64,000 nucleotides of DNA from Distichodus sexfasciatus (Eukaryota > Chordata > Actinopteri > Characiformes > Distichodontidae). Under the pieces are notes generated by a model that was given only the letters and a program-made list of their open reading frames with translations, ran no database searches and was not told where the DNA came from. The stretch is from the NCBI GenBank assembly GCA_032718565.1, contig JAVGVS010000003.1, positions 2,558,178 through 2,622,177 of the forward strand, written 5' to 3'. The position numbers and the translations under genes are program-made. This document shows positions 12,801 to 23,722 of the stretch, piece after piece; the first letter of the stretch is position 1; every line of letters starts with the position of its first letter.

Positions 12801-15800
12801 GTGGGCCATTATTCCTTCTATAGGCGTCTATACTCTCATTCTCCATCTCCCATGTTTCCCTTTGAGTATTGTCTTCCATCCGTGTGGGCATCTGGCTTTC
12901 TGTAACAAATAAATAAAGAAATGTGTGTTTACCGAGTTTTGACTCATCTGTTTCCCGAATGGGGACGAGATTGCAATCAATAGAGCAATGCGCTCATTTT
13001 CGCTAGCTCAGTAACGCCAGCTAAGTCAGTTAAACGGATTAGCGGCGCAGAGGTAATAGCAAAACGATGCCCGCAGTATCGATTTAAAGAGAGCAGCGCT
13101 GCGTCATATTTGCCGAGCTTAATTAGAGATGTAAGCGATACCTATGCACAGAATTCTCCTCATCTTTGTTTTTAAGGGAGCGTAAATCCCCTGGTTTGAG
13201 AGAATCTCAAATCTTACCTCAGCTCTGAGAGCTGCTGTAATCTAGGTTGGGAATGAAGTGGGGATGGATGGAGGTGTGGCAAAGCTGGGGATGAAGTGGG
13301 GATGGATGGAGGTGTGGCAAAGCTTTTAAGAAATCTAAACAAAGTCTCCGTCCAGCAGGGGCTTTTCAGGTCTGCTTACAATCTTCTACCAGCAATATCT
13401 CTAATGGGTAATATTTGGGTCCAGCCTGACCAAACACATTTGATCCAACTCGTGAAGCCATCATTAACCAATGATCATGATTAGGTGTCGTGCTGAAATT
13501 GCCTCAAACTGTGCAGGACAGCTGGTCATTTGAATTGAAGTTAAAGGGTCACAAAACTCTCAGTTGCAGCTAATCTCATGGAAAGCTACAGAAAAAAGTG
13601 CATTAACATTGGGCCTTTATAAAGTGATATTATGGCTGTACAGAAGCCAGGCCATTTGAACCCAGCTTGACTCCTTGACAGGACGTTTAGCGCATTTAGC
13701 AGAAGCTCTTGTCAAGAGAGACGTTCATTTTTCTAATTTCAGGGACAGTCTCCTTGGGGCAACTTGGGGTTAACGGTCTTGCTCAGGGACCCAGTGATGG
13801 TAGTGCTGGACCCAACATCCACAAAGAAGAACCAAGCAGCCACTTGTTGTAGAGTGAACCCAAACACAGATTTATCTAGCCAATAAAAAAGTAGAACTAA
13901 GAGAAGAACAAAACCAGCTATTAGGGGCGGAAAGGCCTAAATGACTAAAGAACAAGCAAAAAGTTAAAGTGAGTGATTATTTGTCATTGTGAACATACCA
14001 CAGCACACAGTAAACCACAACGAATCTTACCCTAAAAATGTGCTAGCTTGTGCGTGTGTGAAACGTCATAGACTTTAGTGACTGAACCGTGCAAATAAGC
14101 TGATTGTTGAGGGAAAATCCACGAACGGCATACGTACTGAGCGGCAAATTTTGTTTTAAAACACGTCCGGTTGCGTGCGCATACTACGGTGATGAACTTC
14201 TCAGCGAAACACAAGCAGCCAGTGCAGCAGCTTCTTTATGTCACTGTGTGGAAAAAAAATGCAGTTCATGAGAAATGTTACGGGCCATGGTAAATTAAAA
14301 ACTAAGCTTGGTAGCAAACCTATAGTATTTATTTCATTAATGCTAGATGTGCTAACTATAGCAGCAGGTTGCAAATGTTTATTTCGAGTCGTTAACCTTG
14401 GATTTAGCAAAGAGTGAGGGGTAGGGTGTGTCACCTCCTTCTGCCATCGCGCACAGCTGGCGTCAACCAGAGAGAGAGTGGGGAAGGGGGCGTGTTAATC
14501 TACACTTCACACCACATGGAGGAGACCTACCCTTTCTGCAGTATCTTTGACGAAGCATTAAAAACAGCTCATACCGCAGAGGCTGTAAGACAGAAATTTT
14601 GTACAATTTTGAAACAGTGGCATTATTAAACTGCAGTATAGCGGTAACCGGCTCATACCTACCCTAGAAGAAGTGCATGGGGAGGGTACCTTGCTCATGA
14701 ATACCTTAGTGGTACCATTTACCGGTCCGGGATTAGAACAAGTGACCTTCTGATAACAGCGTGACCTCCCTAACATGCTACCAACTGCCCCAAAAGGGTG
14801 ACAAGACACAACAAATGAGAGAGAGAGAGAGAGAGAGATTAAGAGTATACAGTAGAAACTAGGTATCTCAACTAAATGGAAAAGAAAGGCAACGGAGCTT
14901 AAGATATGAAACCATTAGGTGTAAGTGCTAAACCAATAACGATCAGTGGTGGAGTGAGAGCAGAGGTAGCAAAAGTACACAGATAAAAATATCAGGCATA
15001 AGAAGAACTTGTTCACTCAAGTAAAAGTCGAAAAGTTTTAACTTATGGACAAGATGTGTTATTAAACATCTATAACAAAACGCTGGAGCTTCTGTGCCCC
15101 TTTAATTTAAATCTAGTTACGGCTCAACGCTGCAGTAACTTTAACAGCATACAAGAGATGAGTGTAATTAATTGCAGGAGTTTGTTAGACTTTTAATAAA
15201 AGTGACTACCTCAGCTCTGTGTGTTTGCTCCTAATAAGAATGGATCTTGTTCTCTCGCCTCTGCAGCCACTTTAGAGCTCGTTTTATGGATCTCTTTGTC
15301 TCTCTCTGTAAAAAGCGATCGCCTGGAGGCAGGTAACAAACCAACGAGCCGGTCTCTTCTCTTCCGCGTATCCGCCTGCCTAATGGTCCAACGTGCCGGC
15401 TGCTCCAGCGTGATGGACGACTTGAAACTTGATTCTGTTCTGGTTGAATATGCTAACTGCCCCCTTTGCCGAGGGCCAGACTGATTCTTCTCCGGTCTTG
15501 TGAGACCCCACTGAGGTCGGTGCTGTGGAAGAGTGTATTAGCGCAGGTTTGGTGTCGAAACTGTTTCAGGTAGTGCGTCACCGATAACAGCTTTTCTCTC
15601 GAGTGCTTTTCGCATCTCCAAAGCAACATGTTGAAAGCTCTTGTGAGTGCTTTTTGCTGTCTCTCTTTCTCTCATCGGAGGCGGGGAAGGTGGAACGATG
15701 TCTTGGGACTGATTTGGCTCAAAGTGGTCAACTAGGGAATTAGCCTCTATTTATAGACTTAAGGCCAGGTAGCTTTGATGCTGCAGTGAAAAACCTGGAT

Positions 15801-16774
15801 CTGAACTGTGACTGTTTTACGACTGGTTTTGGTATGTTGGGAGAAGGATGCTGAGGATGAAGCTGCCAGGCAAAATGAAAAGAAGAAAGAGCTAGGAGGA
15901 GGTTTGTGGATTATGGATGTGGCGAGAGAGGACATTCAGGTGGTTAGTATGAAAGAGAAAGATGCAATGTGAAGGAAAAAATATCCATTGATCCACTGTG
16001 GTGATCCCTAACAGAGCAGCTATAACTAGAAAAATTAACATATTTCATCTTTCTGCAGTAAGCGTGATGAAAACTTTATTATTGACCTGGCAGTGGTTAG
16101 CGCTGCCGCCTCACAGCGAGAAGGTCCTGGGTTCGATCCCCGGGTCAGTCGTTGGGCCTTTCTGTGTGTAGGTTGCATGCTCTCCCTGTGTTCGTGTGGG
16201 TTTCCTCCGGGTGCTCCAGTTTCCTCCCACAGTCCAAAAGCATGCACTGTAGGTTAATTGGCGAATCTAAATTTACCCCGTAAGGTGTGAATGAGGGTGT
16301 GAGCGTGTGTGTCCTGCAGTGTGTTGGGGCCAGCCAGGGTTGTAAATTCTCAGGATTAAGCGACTCAGATAATGAATGAATGAATGAAGTTATATTTTTT
16401 ACAAATGTTTTAATTAAAAAAAGAACTTTAACAAGCTGCATGTTGGCTGACATTTTGTTTTGGCCTGTGAAAAATGAAAAACACAAACAGCGTTAGCTAT
16501 TGAACTAAACATTGTATTGGAATGATCCATATGTAAAAACTTGGCCGTGATCCTTTATCTTGATACATGTCCTTTATCGTGATAAAGCTGGTGGCGTAAC
16601 GGTGGGGTGTTCGCCCCGTGATCAGAAGGTCGCACGGTCGAATCCGTGGCCGGTAAAATTACCACTGAGGTACTCATGAGCAAGGTGCTATCCCCAAGCA
16701 CTGCTCCCCAGGCTCTTGTTAGCTGTTTTTTTTGCCTTAATTGCATGGTCAAAGAGCAGATCAGGATACATTTC

Positions 16775-16810
<36 letters not shown>

Positions 16811-19800
16811 TTTTATAGTTTAGTTTATTGCCAAGATCCTGCCTGGCTGTATGAACCTTCTGTGTTCTGTGTTACTTTCTTGTGTTTCTGTTTTCACATC
16901 TTGTTTGTCTTTTTTTTTATCTCTTGATTTTTCTGTGTTCCCTAATTCTACCCCTTTTGTCTCTCTATATTAATCTGTCTGGAATTTCCATCCTTGTTAC
17001 TACAGCTCACTACCACATTGGAGGCAAATCTCATACTTTCCACCAGCAGAAAGTAGTGTGTGTTGAGCCGTGTTCTGGCTCATCCGTCTGATTGAGATGA
17101 GGAAGATAACTGCTGCTCTGCGGGTAATAAAGGCAAAATGGAAGCCTGTAATAATACTACATTTCTCTCTCTCTTTCTTATTCTCTCTCTCAGCTCTTCC
17201 GGCGTGTGGCCGCTGCCCTTCCTGGGATGGAGAGCATGCAGGAGACAAGCAAAGAGGGCAGTATCCTTTCAATCAACACAGTGCTTACGCCAACACACTT
17301 TATACTAAATTTCATTAACCCCAACATCAGACCGTTTACATTTTATAGCATGACACAAACACAAAAGCATTTATAGCTTAAATTTTACTTACATATTGTG
17401 ATTTTTTTCATGCAATTAGTTCTGAGATCTGTAGCTCATCTCTAATAGAGAGAAAACCATCTGAATTTCAGGCCTTATCGTGATTATGGCTTTTGAGGCC
17501 TGTTCAGAGGAAGAGGAGAGGATATTGTTTACTGAGCATCTTCAAATGTTTCTTACAACTCAGATACGAACCGTAACTCAGATAAAGTCAATCCTTCTTG
17601 CTGGTCATTTGTTTGTCCATTTCACTATTATAATATATTATCGGCTTTTGACCTCCAGTTGGAGATAAGCCTGATTTCAAAATTAAAGCCTTAAAAAAAG
17701 GACAAAGAGCCAAATTAAACTGTGGCAATATTCGTGTTGCTTGAACGTTTTTATTTCCTGCTGAGGGAAATGAGGCTGGAATAATGTGTAATCTTTTTTA
17801 CCGAGCAGCCACTGCAGTCCTGCAGTAATGAGGAAAAATGGCATTTTGCTGGCACAGAGATGAGGTAACGTTAAGAGATCGCCTCCTAGCTTTTGCGCAG
17901 CCCTTTTCACACGCCCAAGACAAGAACTGCCGAGTTTCAGACAGGTGTGGGAGGGAAAAGGTCATCGTCTGAAAGCCCGGAGTAGAGGCAAATTCAAGCT
18001 GTTTCTGTCCATCTGGTAAAAATTCTTGTTCTTTATATAATGCTTCTAGCACAAAGACCAGCAGAGCCCTGAACAGAAACAGCAAAATTACCCAGATCTT
18101 TCTTTTTCATCTACCAGCTTTAAATGCCTCACATTAGCCATCCACCATCCTGACAAAATAGACAGAACCAAATTGCTTCCTGCACATAATTTGTCTCCCA
18201 ACTGCACCCAGGATAAAATCACTCTTTCTGTGTTGGGGACGAGCGACACAATCTATTTAGACATAGCAAAAAAGCCATGATGTGATAAATTAGTATCTGG
18301 AGGGATTGAGTGAATCCATATGGAGTTTCTAAACCAGCGTATGTGTTACTCTGGAGTGCATTAAGACGATTCTAGAGCACCCAGGCCCACCATTTTAGGG
18401 GGAGGGAAGTGAAAAAAAAAATAGTGTGGAATACAACTTGTTACTTCAAGCAAAAAGAAATGCAACAAATATATGTAACACAGTGTGCATGTGGCTTTTT
18501 ATTTACGTGATCATGTTATTAGTCATTGAGAGTCTGAGGACGTCAGCCAGTGTTTTGGCCATTTTGGTCCTGAATGTGTTATTACAATTTCTCAGATATG
18601 GTTTCATAGTAATTGTGTATTGTAAATAGGAATATTCATTGTAGAGAACACAAACACTTTTTCGTAGCGTTACTTTACCAAATTCAGTCTAATACAAATG
18701 CCGTTTTCAGCTTTTGTAGTCGATGGATTTAGTTTTCTTTTCTCATTTATCCATGATTTACAGTGTGTTTAAGGTGAAACGTCTTCCCTGGTGTGGCTGC
18801 AAGTGTGTGTGTCAGTGTGTGTGTGTTCTACACTTACCTGTAGGTGGGTCTTAGACATGTATTTTATAGATGAGTGGGAGATGAGAGGATCAGGCTGTGT
18901 TTTTAGGGTATGATTCAGCATGAGGTGTGTGTATGTGTATGTGTGTGTGTGTGTATGCGTGTGTGTGTGTGTGTGTTTGAGGATGGCTTGACAGGGTGAT
19001 GTAGGGTCCTGGCTGACAGCTCGCCCCATCCTGACTGTCTCTGTGTGCAGGCTTAATGGTACTGAGGCCTCCTGCTGTTACAGCCCTCACTGAGTATCGA
19101 TCCAGAAAGAGAGGGATGGAGAGAGAGAGAGAGAGAGAGAGAGATAAAGAGAGAGAGAGGGTGGGGAGAAATGGAGGGAGGGAAAGCAAACAGGATTATT
19201 CTTCCAAATGCACTTGTCCCAGAAAGTGCACTAATCGACTGCATCTCCCTTCTTCCAGTGAGCATGAGGGATGCTCGCTTCCCCACCTCCCTTTTGGGCA
19301 AAGCATGCAGAGTAAAGCACGTAACACACACACACACAGTGCACCACGAAGACAAACGAGCATGAATATTTAAAGCATGTTGTGTTGTGAGTGTGACAGA
19401 GACACTCACAGTGATGAAGGGCTGTTTTAGAAGATCTCGCTCCAGAGTGTGGATTCTCTTACTAATGAGGCGTTTAAAGTCTTATTTCTACTGAGTAAGT
19501 GCTGCTTTTGTCCTGTTTTGTGGTGTCAGCCTGTATTCTGTGTAGAATGATAGTCAATTCAATGTGAGTGTGTTTGTGTGTAAATGCACCCTAGACTACT
19601 TTTGGGGAAATTTTTGAGCCTCTTCACTCTGCAGATTGGGGACAGACCTTAGAAAAGGAAAAAATAATGTTCCCATTTCTTTATTGTTAAGATTTCATTT
19701 GGTTTAAAATGAATGTAAGAAAACTTAAAGAGCAGTAAAAGTCCCATGTTCATTACTGGGCTAATGATTTGAGTTAGGTTAAATTAGGTTAGTTACAGTG

Positions 19801-22800
19801 ATCATTATGTCTAGAGAATGTCGCCAAAAGTACAATGAACTGTGTGTGTGTGTGTAAGAGACAGTGGCAGATGAGGTTTGTCTATTCAATCCCTCCCTGA
19901 TTAATGTGCTCTGTACTGGCCTTGTGCTGTAGCACATACACTCTGTGGGTGTGGGAGTGTGTGTGTGTGTGTGTCTTCTTGTATTTTGTCCTTTTTACAA
20001 ACCAGAAGGACCAAATATGAAAAAATAAATGAATATAGGTTTTACTGGTCATGACAATGAAATATTTGTTCATTTAAAAACATTTATTTAAAGAAACTAA
20101 ATATTTTTTGTTCTAATTTCTGAGGTTACAGTTATGGACTGTATTTAGGGGTTGGGTCAGGGCTGGGCTGTTAACCGATAATATATGAAAATGATTGACA
20201 TTTAGAATCTTCAAGTGTTGGGCAAGTTACACTGAAAATGTACAACATTATAGATTACTGCTACTGTTATTTTCAAGTAATTTGTTACATTACAGTATTA
20301 CTGTCTCTGAACTGTAATGCGTTCACAGCTCCTGACTTACTTTCACCAGAATATCTGTGGAAGTAGGACTTGGCATTCTAAAATGTAGTTTACTGCAGTT
20401 CATTCTACATCCATTGGAGGGCGATGTGGTGTAGGCACACAGGCTGCAGGAAATAGCTCTTTAAATCACCAAATTATTCTCTTATGCCAAAGGTCTCGCC
20501 GTGTTGGTGGGTTCTTATTAAATATATATATAAAAACAAAACATCACTAAATTTCGGGTTAAAGGTGTGTTGTAATGTGCGTTGCTGAAATATATAATGA
20601 GTATAATTTCACTGAAAATGTGTTTTTTATGCCTTAAATTACTATGTTACAGTAAAAAGCAATACTTTACTGTAATTGTGTTACTTTTGTAACTCAGATT
20701 CGACATCAGAGGCTTTGTAATAGCTTTAATGTAGTTAGTTGCATTTACTAGGTAGCTTGTAGTATATTATGTTATTTTAGAACAGTAGCTTAGCTGTAAC
20801 TTTTCTGTTTTGAATCATATGTAGCTTGAGGAAGCTATCATTTAAAAGTAGCTTCCCCAACACCGGTACAAAGAACATTAAACGTTATCATTCCCAGAAG
20901 ATGCCACTGTATTAGGTTACATTGTGTAGATGTTTTAGAAAGTCCTTATAAAGTGGCTTCAGGTGCCTGGAGACTTAGGACAGGATGAGGTGTTGTAATG
21001 AGTCAACCATCTCGTGTGTTTATGTTGTATGTTGTTGGTGTCCTCTTTTATACTTGTATATATTGCAACTATTCATGTGCTCCCAAAAGACAAGTTACAT
21101 TAACCTCCTCATACACCCACACAAACAAATATTCATGAATGCTAATAAAAACACGTTACACTTCATTCCGTGCAGTGAATCACAGACAGAATCGGTGACT
21201 GATAACACTCCTGTCCTTGAAACACCCTCATGCCTACTGAAGCCTTTTGGCCCCTGGGGGGGACGAAGACATTCACCATCACCATTTACCCCTCCTACTC
21301 AATACACCTCCCTCCTGTTTATACAGATTTATACCGCCACAGCCTGCATCCCATTCCACACTTCAGACCGAAGTGCATTACTCCCTGTAAGAGGTTCAAG
21401 ATGCTGAAAAAACACTTTTCAAATCTTGTGCAAAGCAGCAATGTTTTCAGCACTTGATCTTGTGCCAGAAGGTGCAGCTTCAGGATTCCCTTGTGGATGC
21501 AGTGCCTCCTGGTGTCCTAACTGCAGTACTGCACCCATCTGCCACATGGGGGCAGCAGTGATCCATATATTAAATCCAAGACGCAAGCTTTTTTGTCACA
21601 TACATAGTGATGTAGTGCAGCGTTTCTCAATCCCTAATCCCTGCTAATTAGCTAATCAGTAGCATCAGCTGTGCTGTGGATCGGGAAAGTTGAATCTGTG
21701 CAGAGCGGTGGGCCGTGAGGACTGGTATTGGGAAACGCTGATGTAGTACATTGTGCCTTTTGTTACAAAAAGCATCTAAGTCTTAAATGTGACCCCGCCT
21801 GTGAAAACCCGGCTAACATCGCCAAATCTAAATATGAAATAAAGAGCGTCAAAGTAGTCATACTGAGGTTTTCAGATGTAATGTTTGAAATGTAATGTCT
21901 AACAGGATAAATAGCGAAATTCGTGATTTTATTCACCTTACGTTTCCATTTTCCACCGGAAAATCCCGGAGGTTGGCTTCGTAAACATTGCTTTTCTAAC
22001 GTCTTTGGGATTACTTTATGTGCAAAAACAACTGGTGATTTGGGCGTTATTCGGTTTAGGAACTACTGTTCTATCATTATAAAGTGCATACAGACATTAA
22101 GATCAATGTGTATCCGCGGCAGTCACGTCAGGTAAAGAGGAGGTGGAAAAATTGCGACTTTAGCCGGGTTATCATAGGCAGGGTCACAAATAGCAGGTTG
22201 GTGACAGGCAGAAAGAGTTTACACGAGTTTGTGTTATAATATCTGTCTGATAGTGGATCCATGAAAAATATTTGTCTCACTGTCCTAACTAATGAAGAAC
22301 CTTTTCTTCTGCATTGAAATATCTTTTATTCAGTATAGCTAGTCTGGCTTTCTTACAGTCAACGGTGGGGCTTGTCAACAGGCAAGGCAAGCAGTCTGAG
22401 CCCCAGGCCAGTCAGATGCCCTGAGGGCTGACAAACTTTAAACTACAGCAGTACCAATGTGCAAAGTTTGACAACAGGAATGACTTGATTTCTATAGACC
22501 AGGGGTCACCAACCTATCGATTACGATCAACTGGTAGATCTTTGAGACATTTCACGTTAGATCCCGAATATAAAAGGAAAAAATATATTCAATCTCGTCG
22601 GATTAACTTTCGGTTTTGCAAGTGCCTCCCTCTCTATTGGATCAGTTGCCGCATTTTCATAGTAGTGTGAAAGCGTCCAATGAGATAATAAAAATGTATT
22701 TTTATTGCCCAAATGAGAAGTGTTCTTGCTGCAGATATTAGTGATGGGAATTCTTCTTATGGCTCGGCTCACTAAAAAGAGCTGACTCTTTTGGCTCCCA

Positions 22801-23722
22801 AGTGGCTCCTCAGATTTTTTGTTGCTTAAATTAATTTATCACCAAAATAATGTAAAATTAAGTGTAAAATGAATTACTAAAGTACATTTTATCGAATGTT
22901 TATTATTTATATGGTTTATTATACTCAACATGGAACAGAGTGCTACAAAAAAAATCAGTTATAAATTACAAAAACAAATACCCATCTCAGTTTGTCAAAA
23001 AAGATCTTTTTTCTGTTTTTGTTTTCTTTTTCTCTCAGTGCTTCAAACGGTAGATCTTGTCTTTCACCAGGGCCGAGGTAAGGGATGTTGGGCTTGAAAA
23101 GGTTGGTGACCACTGCTGTAGACAAAGTACACAACATGGCTACTTGAGGCAATATGCAAATATGACTTGAACAAAAGTGAAAGTTGTGTGAAGTTTTAGC
23201 ACTTGGAGAACTTAAATTTTAAAAATACTCATGTATCCAAAAACACATTTTGTTTATATTTCTTGATTCTGAAACAACATAAGTTGGTAATGAATCAATC
23301 CTTAATAGTCTCAGACATGGAACTCAAATAAGGCTGTGGTTGTTCTTGTATAAATAATAATAGTTTTGATGTGGCCGTCATTACGCCCTTAGCTTCTACT
23401 TGCTTCTAATATGATTCAAGATTTTATTTGTCACATACATACAACATGTGGGTTATATGCCTCCAGATTCATTCCTAAGACTTTAAATAGAAATAAAAAT
23501 GAACGCACAAATAAAGATAAAGAAGCATTACAAGAATTTAAATCCATGTGCATGTATATTGATGATGTGCTGCTTTAACCCAGTGTTTCTCTATTGTCCG
23601 TCTTATAAATTATATAAATTAATATCAAACTGCTAATTCCTTAACGGATTCCTGCAGTGATTGACATCAAGCTGGACAAACCGCAGGAGCCGCAGACCAC
23701 CGAAGGAGGATGTTCCTGTTAA
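9221..23722 (+). CDS. rab6b: Rab6 GTPase, C-terminal 75 residues (join of 3 exons), rab6b-like
   Basis: Partial CDS: join 9221-9314, 17194-17260, 23658-23722; earlier exons lie upstream of the window. Rab6 is a small GTPase of Golgi and retrograde vesicle traffic, membrane-bound through C-terminal geranylgeranylation. The three exons join in frame (intron phases 1, 0, 1) and give about 75 residues, matching roughly residues 134-208 of a 208-residue Rab6. Visible marks are the G5 motif ETSAK, the stretch GYNVKQLFRRVAAALPGME, and the terminal GGCSC, a C-X-C double prenylation signal. The end MIDIKLDKPQEP resembles RAB6B more than RAB6A (IKLEKPQEQ), as I recall the human proteins; VAAALPGMES is more RAB6A-like. 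The cep63 gene 16.5 kb downstream supports rab6b, since the two are near neighbours in human 3q22. No key residue is missing. Paralogue assignment (rab6ba or rab6bb) is open. Confidence 0.9.
9480..10128. repeat. Second CT-rich tract in rab6b intron
   Basis: About 650 bp of CT-dominated sequence, on the same strand as the first tract, beginning 165 bp after a rab6b exon. Confidence 0.92.
10556..11048. mobile_element. hAT-like MITE (CAGTGTTGGGAGTAAC ends)
   Basis: It starts CAGTGTTGGGAGTAACTTGTTAC, a form common in fish non-autonomous hAT elements, and ends in a degraded copy (AGTAACTTGACTG). Flanks GTAATAAA and ATTATAAA agree at 6 of 8 bases. Confidence 0.55.
11351..11423 (-). repeat. SINE family A, 5' fragment
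   Basis: Matches the head of family A on the minus strand (GGTAGCATAACAGTTGGCCC) and stops at the early body. Confidence 0.6.
11452..11605 (+). repeat. SINE family B, 3' part
   Basis: CATCATTGGGTCCCTGAGCA, CACAGGGAAACTGTCCCTGA, AATTAGAAAAATGGAGGTCT. Confidence 0.65.
12074..12287 (+). repeat. SINE family A
   Basis: Diverged full copy: AGTTGAGCCCCGTGATTGGA, GCCCACTGCTCCTTCACAAA, GTGCTGTGCTGTGTTCACAA. Confidence 0.75.
13253..13326. repeat. 38-bp tandem duplication
   Basis: ATGAAGTGGGGATGGATGGA followed by GGTGTGGCAAAGCT occurs twice with a 38-bp period (13253 and 13291) and no mismatch over the repeated 34 bases. Confidence 0.9.
13682..13812 (-). repeat. SINE family B, 3' part, reverse
   Basis: GCATTTAGCAGAAGCTCTTG, CAGGGACAGTCTCCTTGGGG and CTTGCTCAGGGACCCAGTGA are the inverted tail and body. 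Confidence 0.7.
13969..14024 (-). repeat. SINE family A, 3' tail only
   Basis: AAGTGAGTGATTATTTGTCA and GTGAACATACCACAGCACAC are the inverted family-A tail. Confidence 0.6.
14671..14791 (-). repeat. SINE family A, 5' half
   Basis: GGTACCTTGCTCATGAATAC, GGTCCGGGATTAGAACAAGT and CTACCAACTGCCCC give the inverted head and middle. Confidence 0.7.
16083..16388 (+). repeat. SINE family C, full
   Basis: CCTGGCAGTGGTTAGCGCTG (box A), GGTCCTGGGTTCGATCCCCG (box B), TTTCCTCCGGGTGCTCCAGT, AGGTTAATTGGCGAATCTAA, ending AGATAATGAATGAATGAATG. The head is well preserved and recent-looking. Confidence 0.87.
16587..16725 (+). repeat. SINE family A, 5' half
   Basis: GCTGGTGGCGTAACGGTGGG (box A), GTCGCACGGTCGAATCCGTG (box B), then GGTACTCATGAGCAAGGTGC. 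Ends at a T run. Confidence 0.75.
16778..16812. repeat. (AT)n microsatellite
   Basis: TATATA run with one CA interruption. Confidence 0.85.
17194..17260 (+). CDS. rab6b: rab6b exon, switch-distal helix region
   Basis: A CT-rich polypyrimidine tract and CAG precede 67 nt reading LFRRVAAALPGMESMQETSKEG plus one base. The donor is GTATCC, weak at +4 to +6. The single leftover A joins TG of the next exon to make the conserved Met codon. Confidence 0.92.
18920..18977. repeat. (GT)n microsatellite
   Basis: Compound GT/TATGT run in the last rab6b intron; a (GA) run follows at 19118-19160. Confidence 0.85.
19118..19160. repeat. (GA)n microsatellite
   Basis: GAGA run with short AAAG interruptions. 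Confidence 0.85.
20218..20867. mobile_element. Diverged hAT-like repeat
   Basis: Begins GTGTTGGGCAAGTTAC and ends AGCTTCCCCAACACC, an inverted-terminal pattern. The inside shares text with the element at 10556 (TGTTACAGTAAAAAGCAATA, inverted). No target duplication is clear. Confidence 0.5.
21618..21740. mobile_element. 123-bp MITE with 8-bp duplication
   Basis: Terminal inverted repeats CAGCGTTTCTCAATCCC and ATTGGGAAACGCTG. The flanks are ATGTAGTG (21610-21617) and ATGTAGTA (21741-21748), 7 of 8 identical, as expected for hAT insertion. Confidence 0.8.
22500..23115. mobile_element. hAT non-autonomous element with 8-bp duplication
   Basis: Ends CAGGGGTCACCAACC and GGTTGGTGACCACTG. Flanks CTATAGAC (22492-22499) and CTGTAGAC (23116-23123) agree at 7 of 8. 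Near 22739 the sequence TTAGTGATGGGAATTC followed by CGGCTC repeats looks like the left end of another fish hAT family, so the body may be chimeric. Confidence 0.8.
23658..23722 (+). CDS. rab6b: rab6b last coding exon with CSC prenylation end
   Basis: Acceptor TTCCTGCAG, then 65 nt giving (M)IDIKLDKPQEPQTTEGGCSC and a TAA stop at 23720-23722. The C-terminal Cys-Ser-Cys is the geranylgeranylation site expected for Rab6. Confidence 0.93.

Larger units (their letters stand above)
9315..17193. other. rab6b intron
   Basis: The intron between the G5 exon and the LFRR exon. It holds a second CT-rich tract (9480-10128), a hAT-like element (10556-11048), several SINE pieces, a 38-bp tandem duplication (13253-13326) and a GA repeat near 14817. 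No coding exon was recognised. Confidence 0.75.
17261..23657. other. rab6b last intron
   Basis: The last intron of the gene. It holds GT and GA microsatellites (18920-18980, 19118-19160), a diverged hAT-like repeat (20218-20867), a 123-bp MITE and a 616-bp hAT element. No coding exon was recognised. Confidence 0.75.

Noticed and set aside
18890..19409. Thr/His and Ser/Leu frames on the minus strand
   Set aside because: Translations of GT and GA microsatellites.
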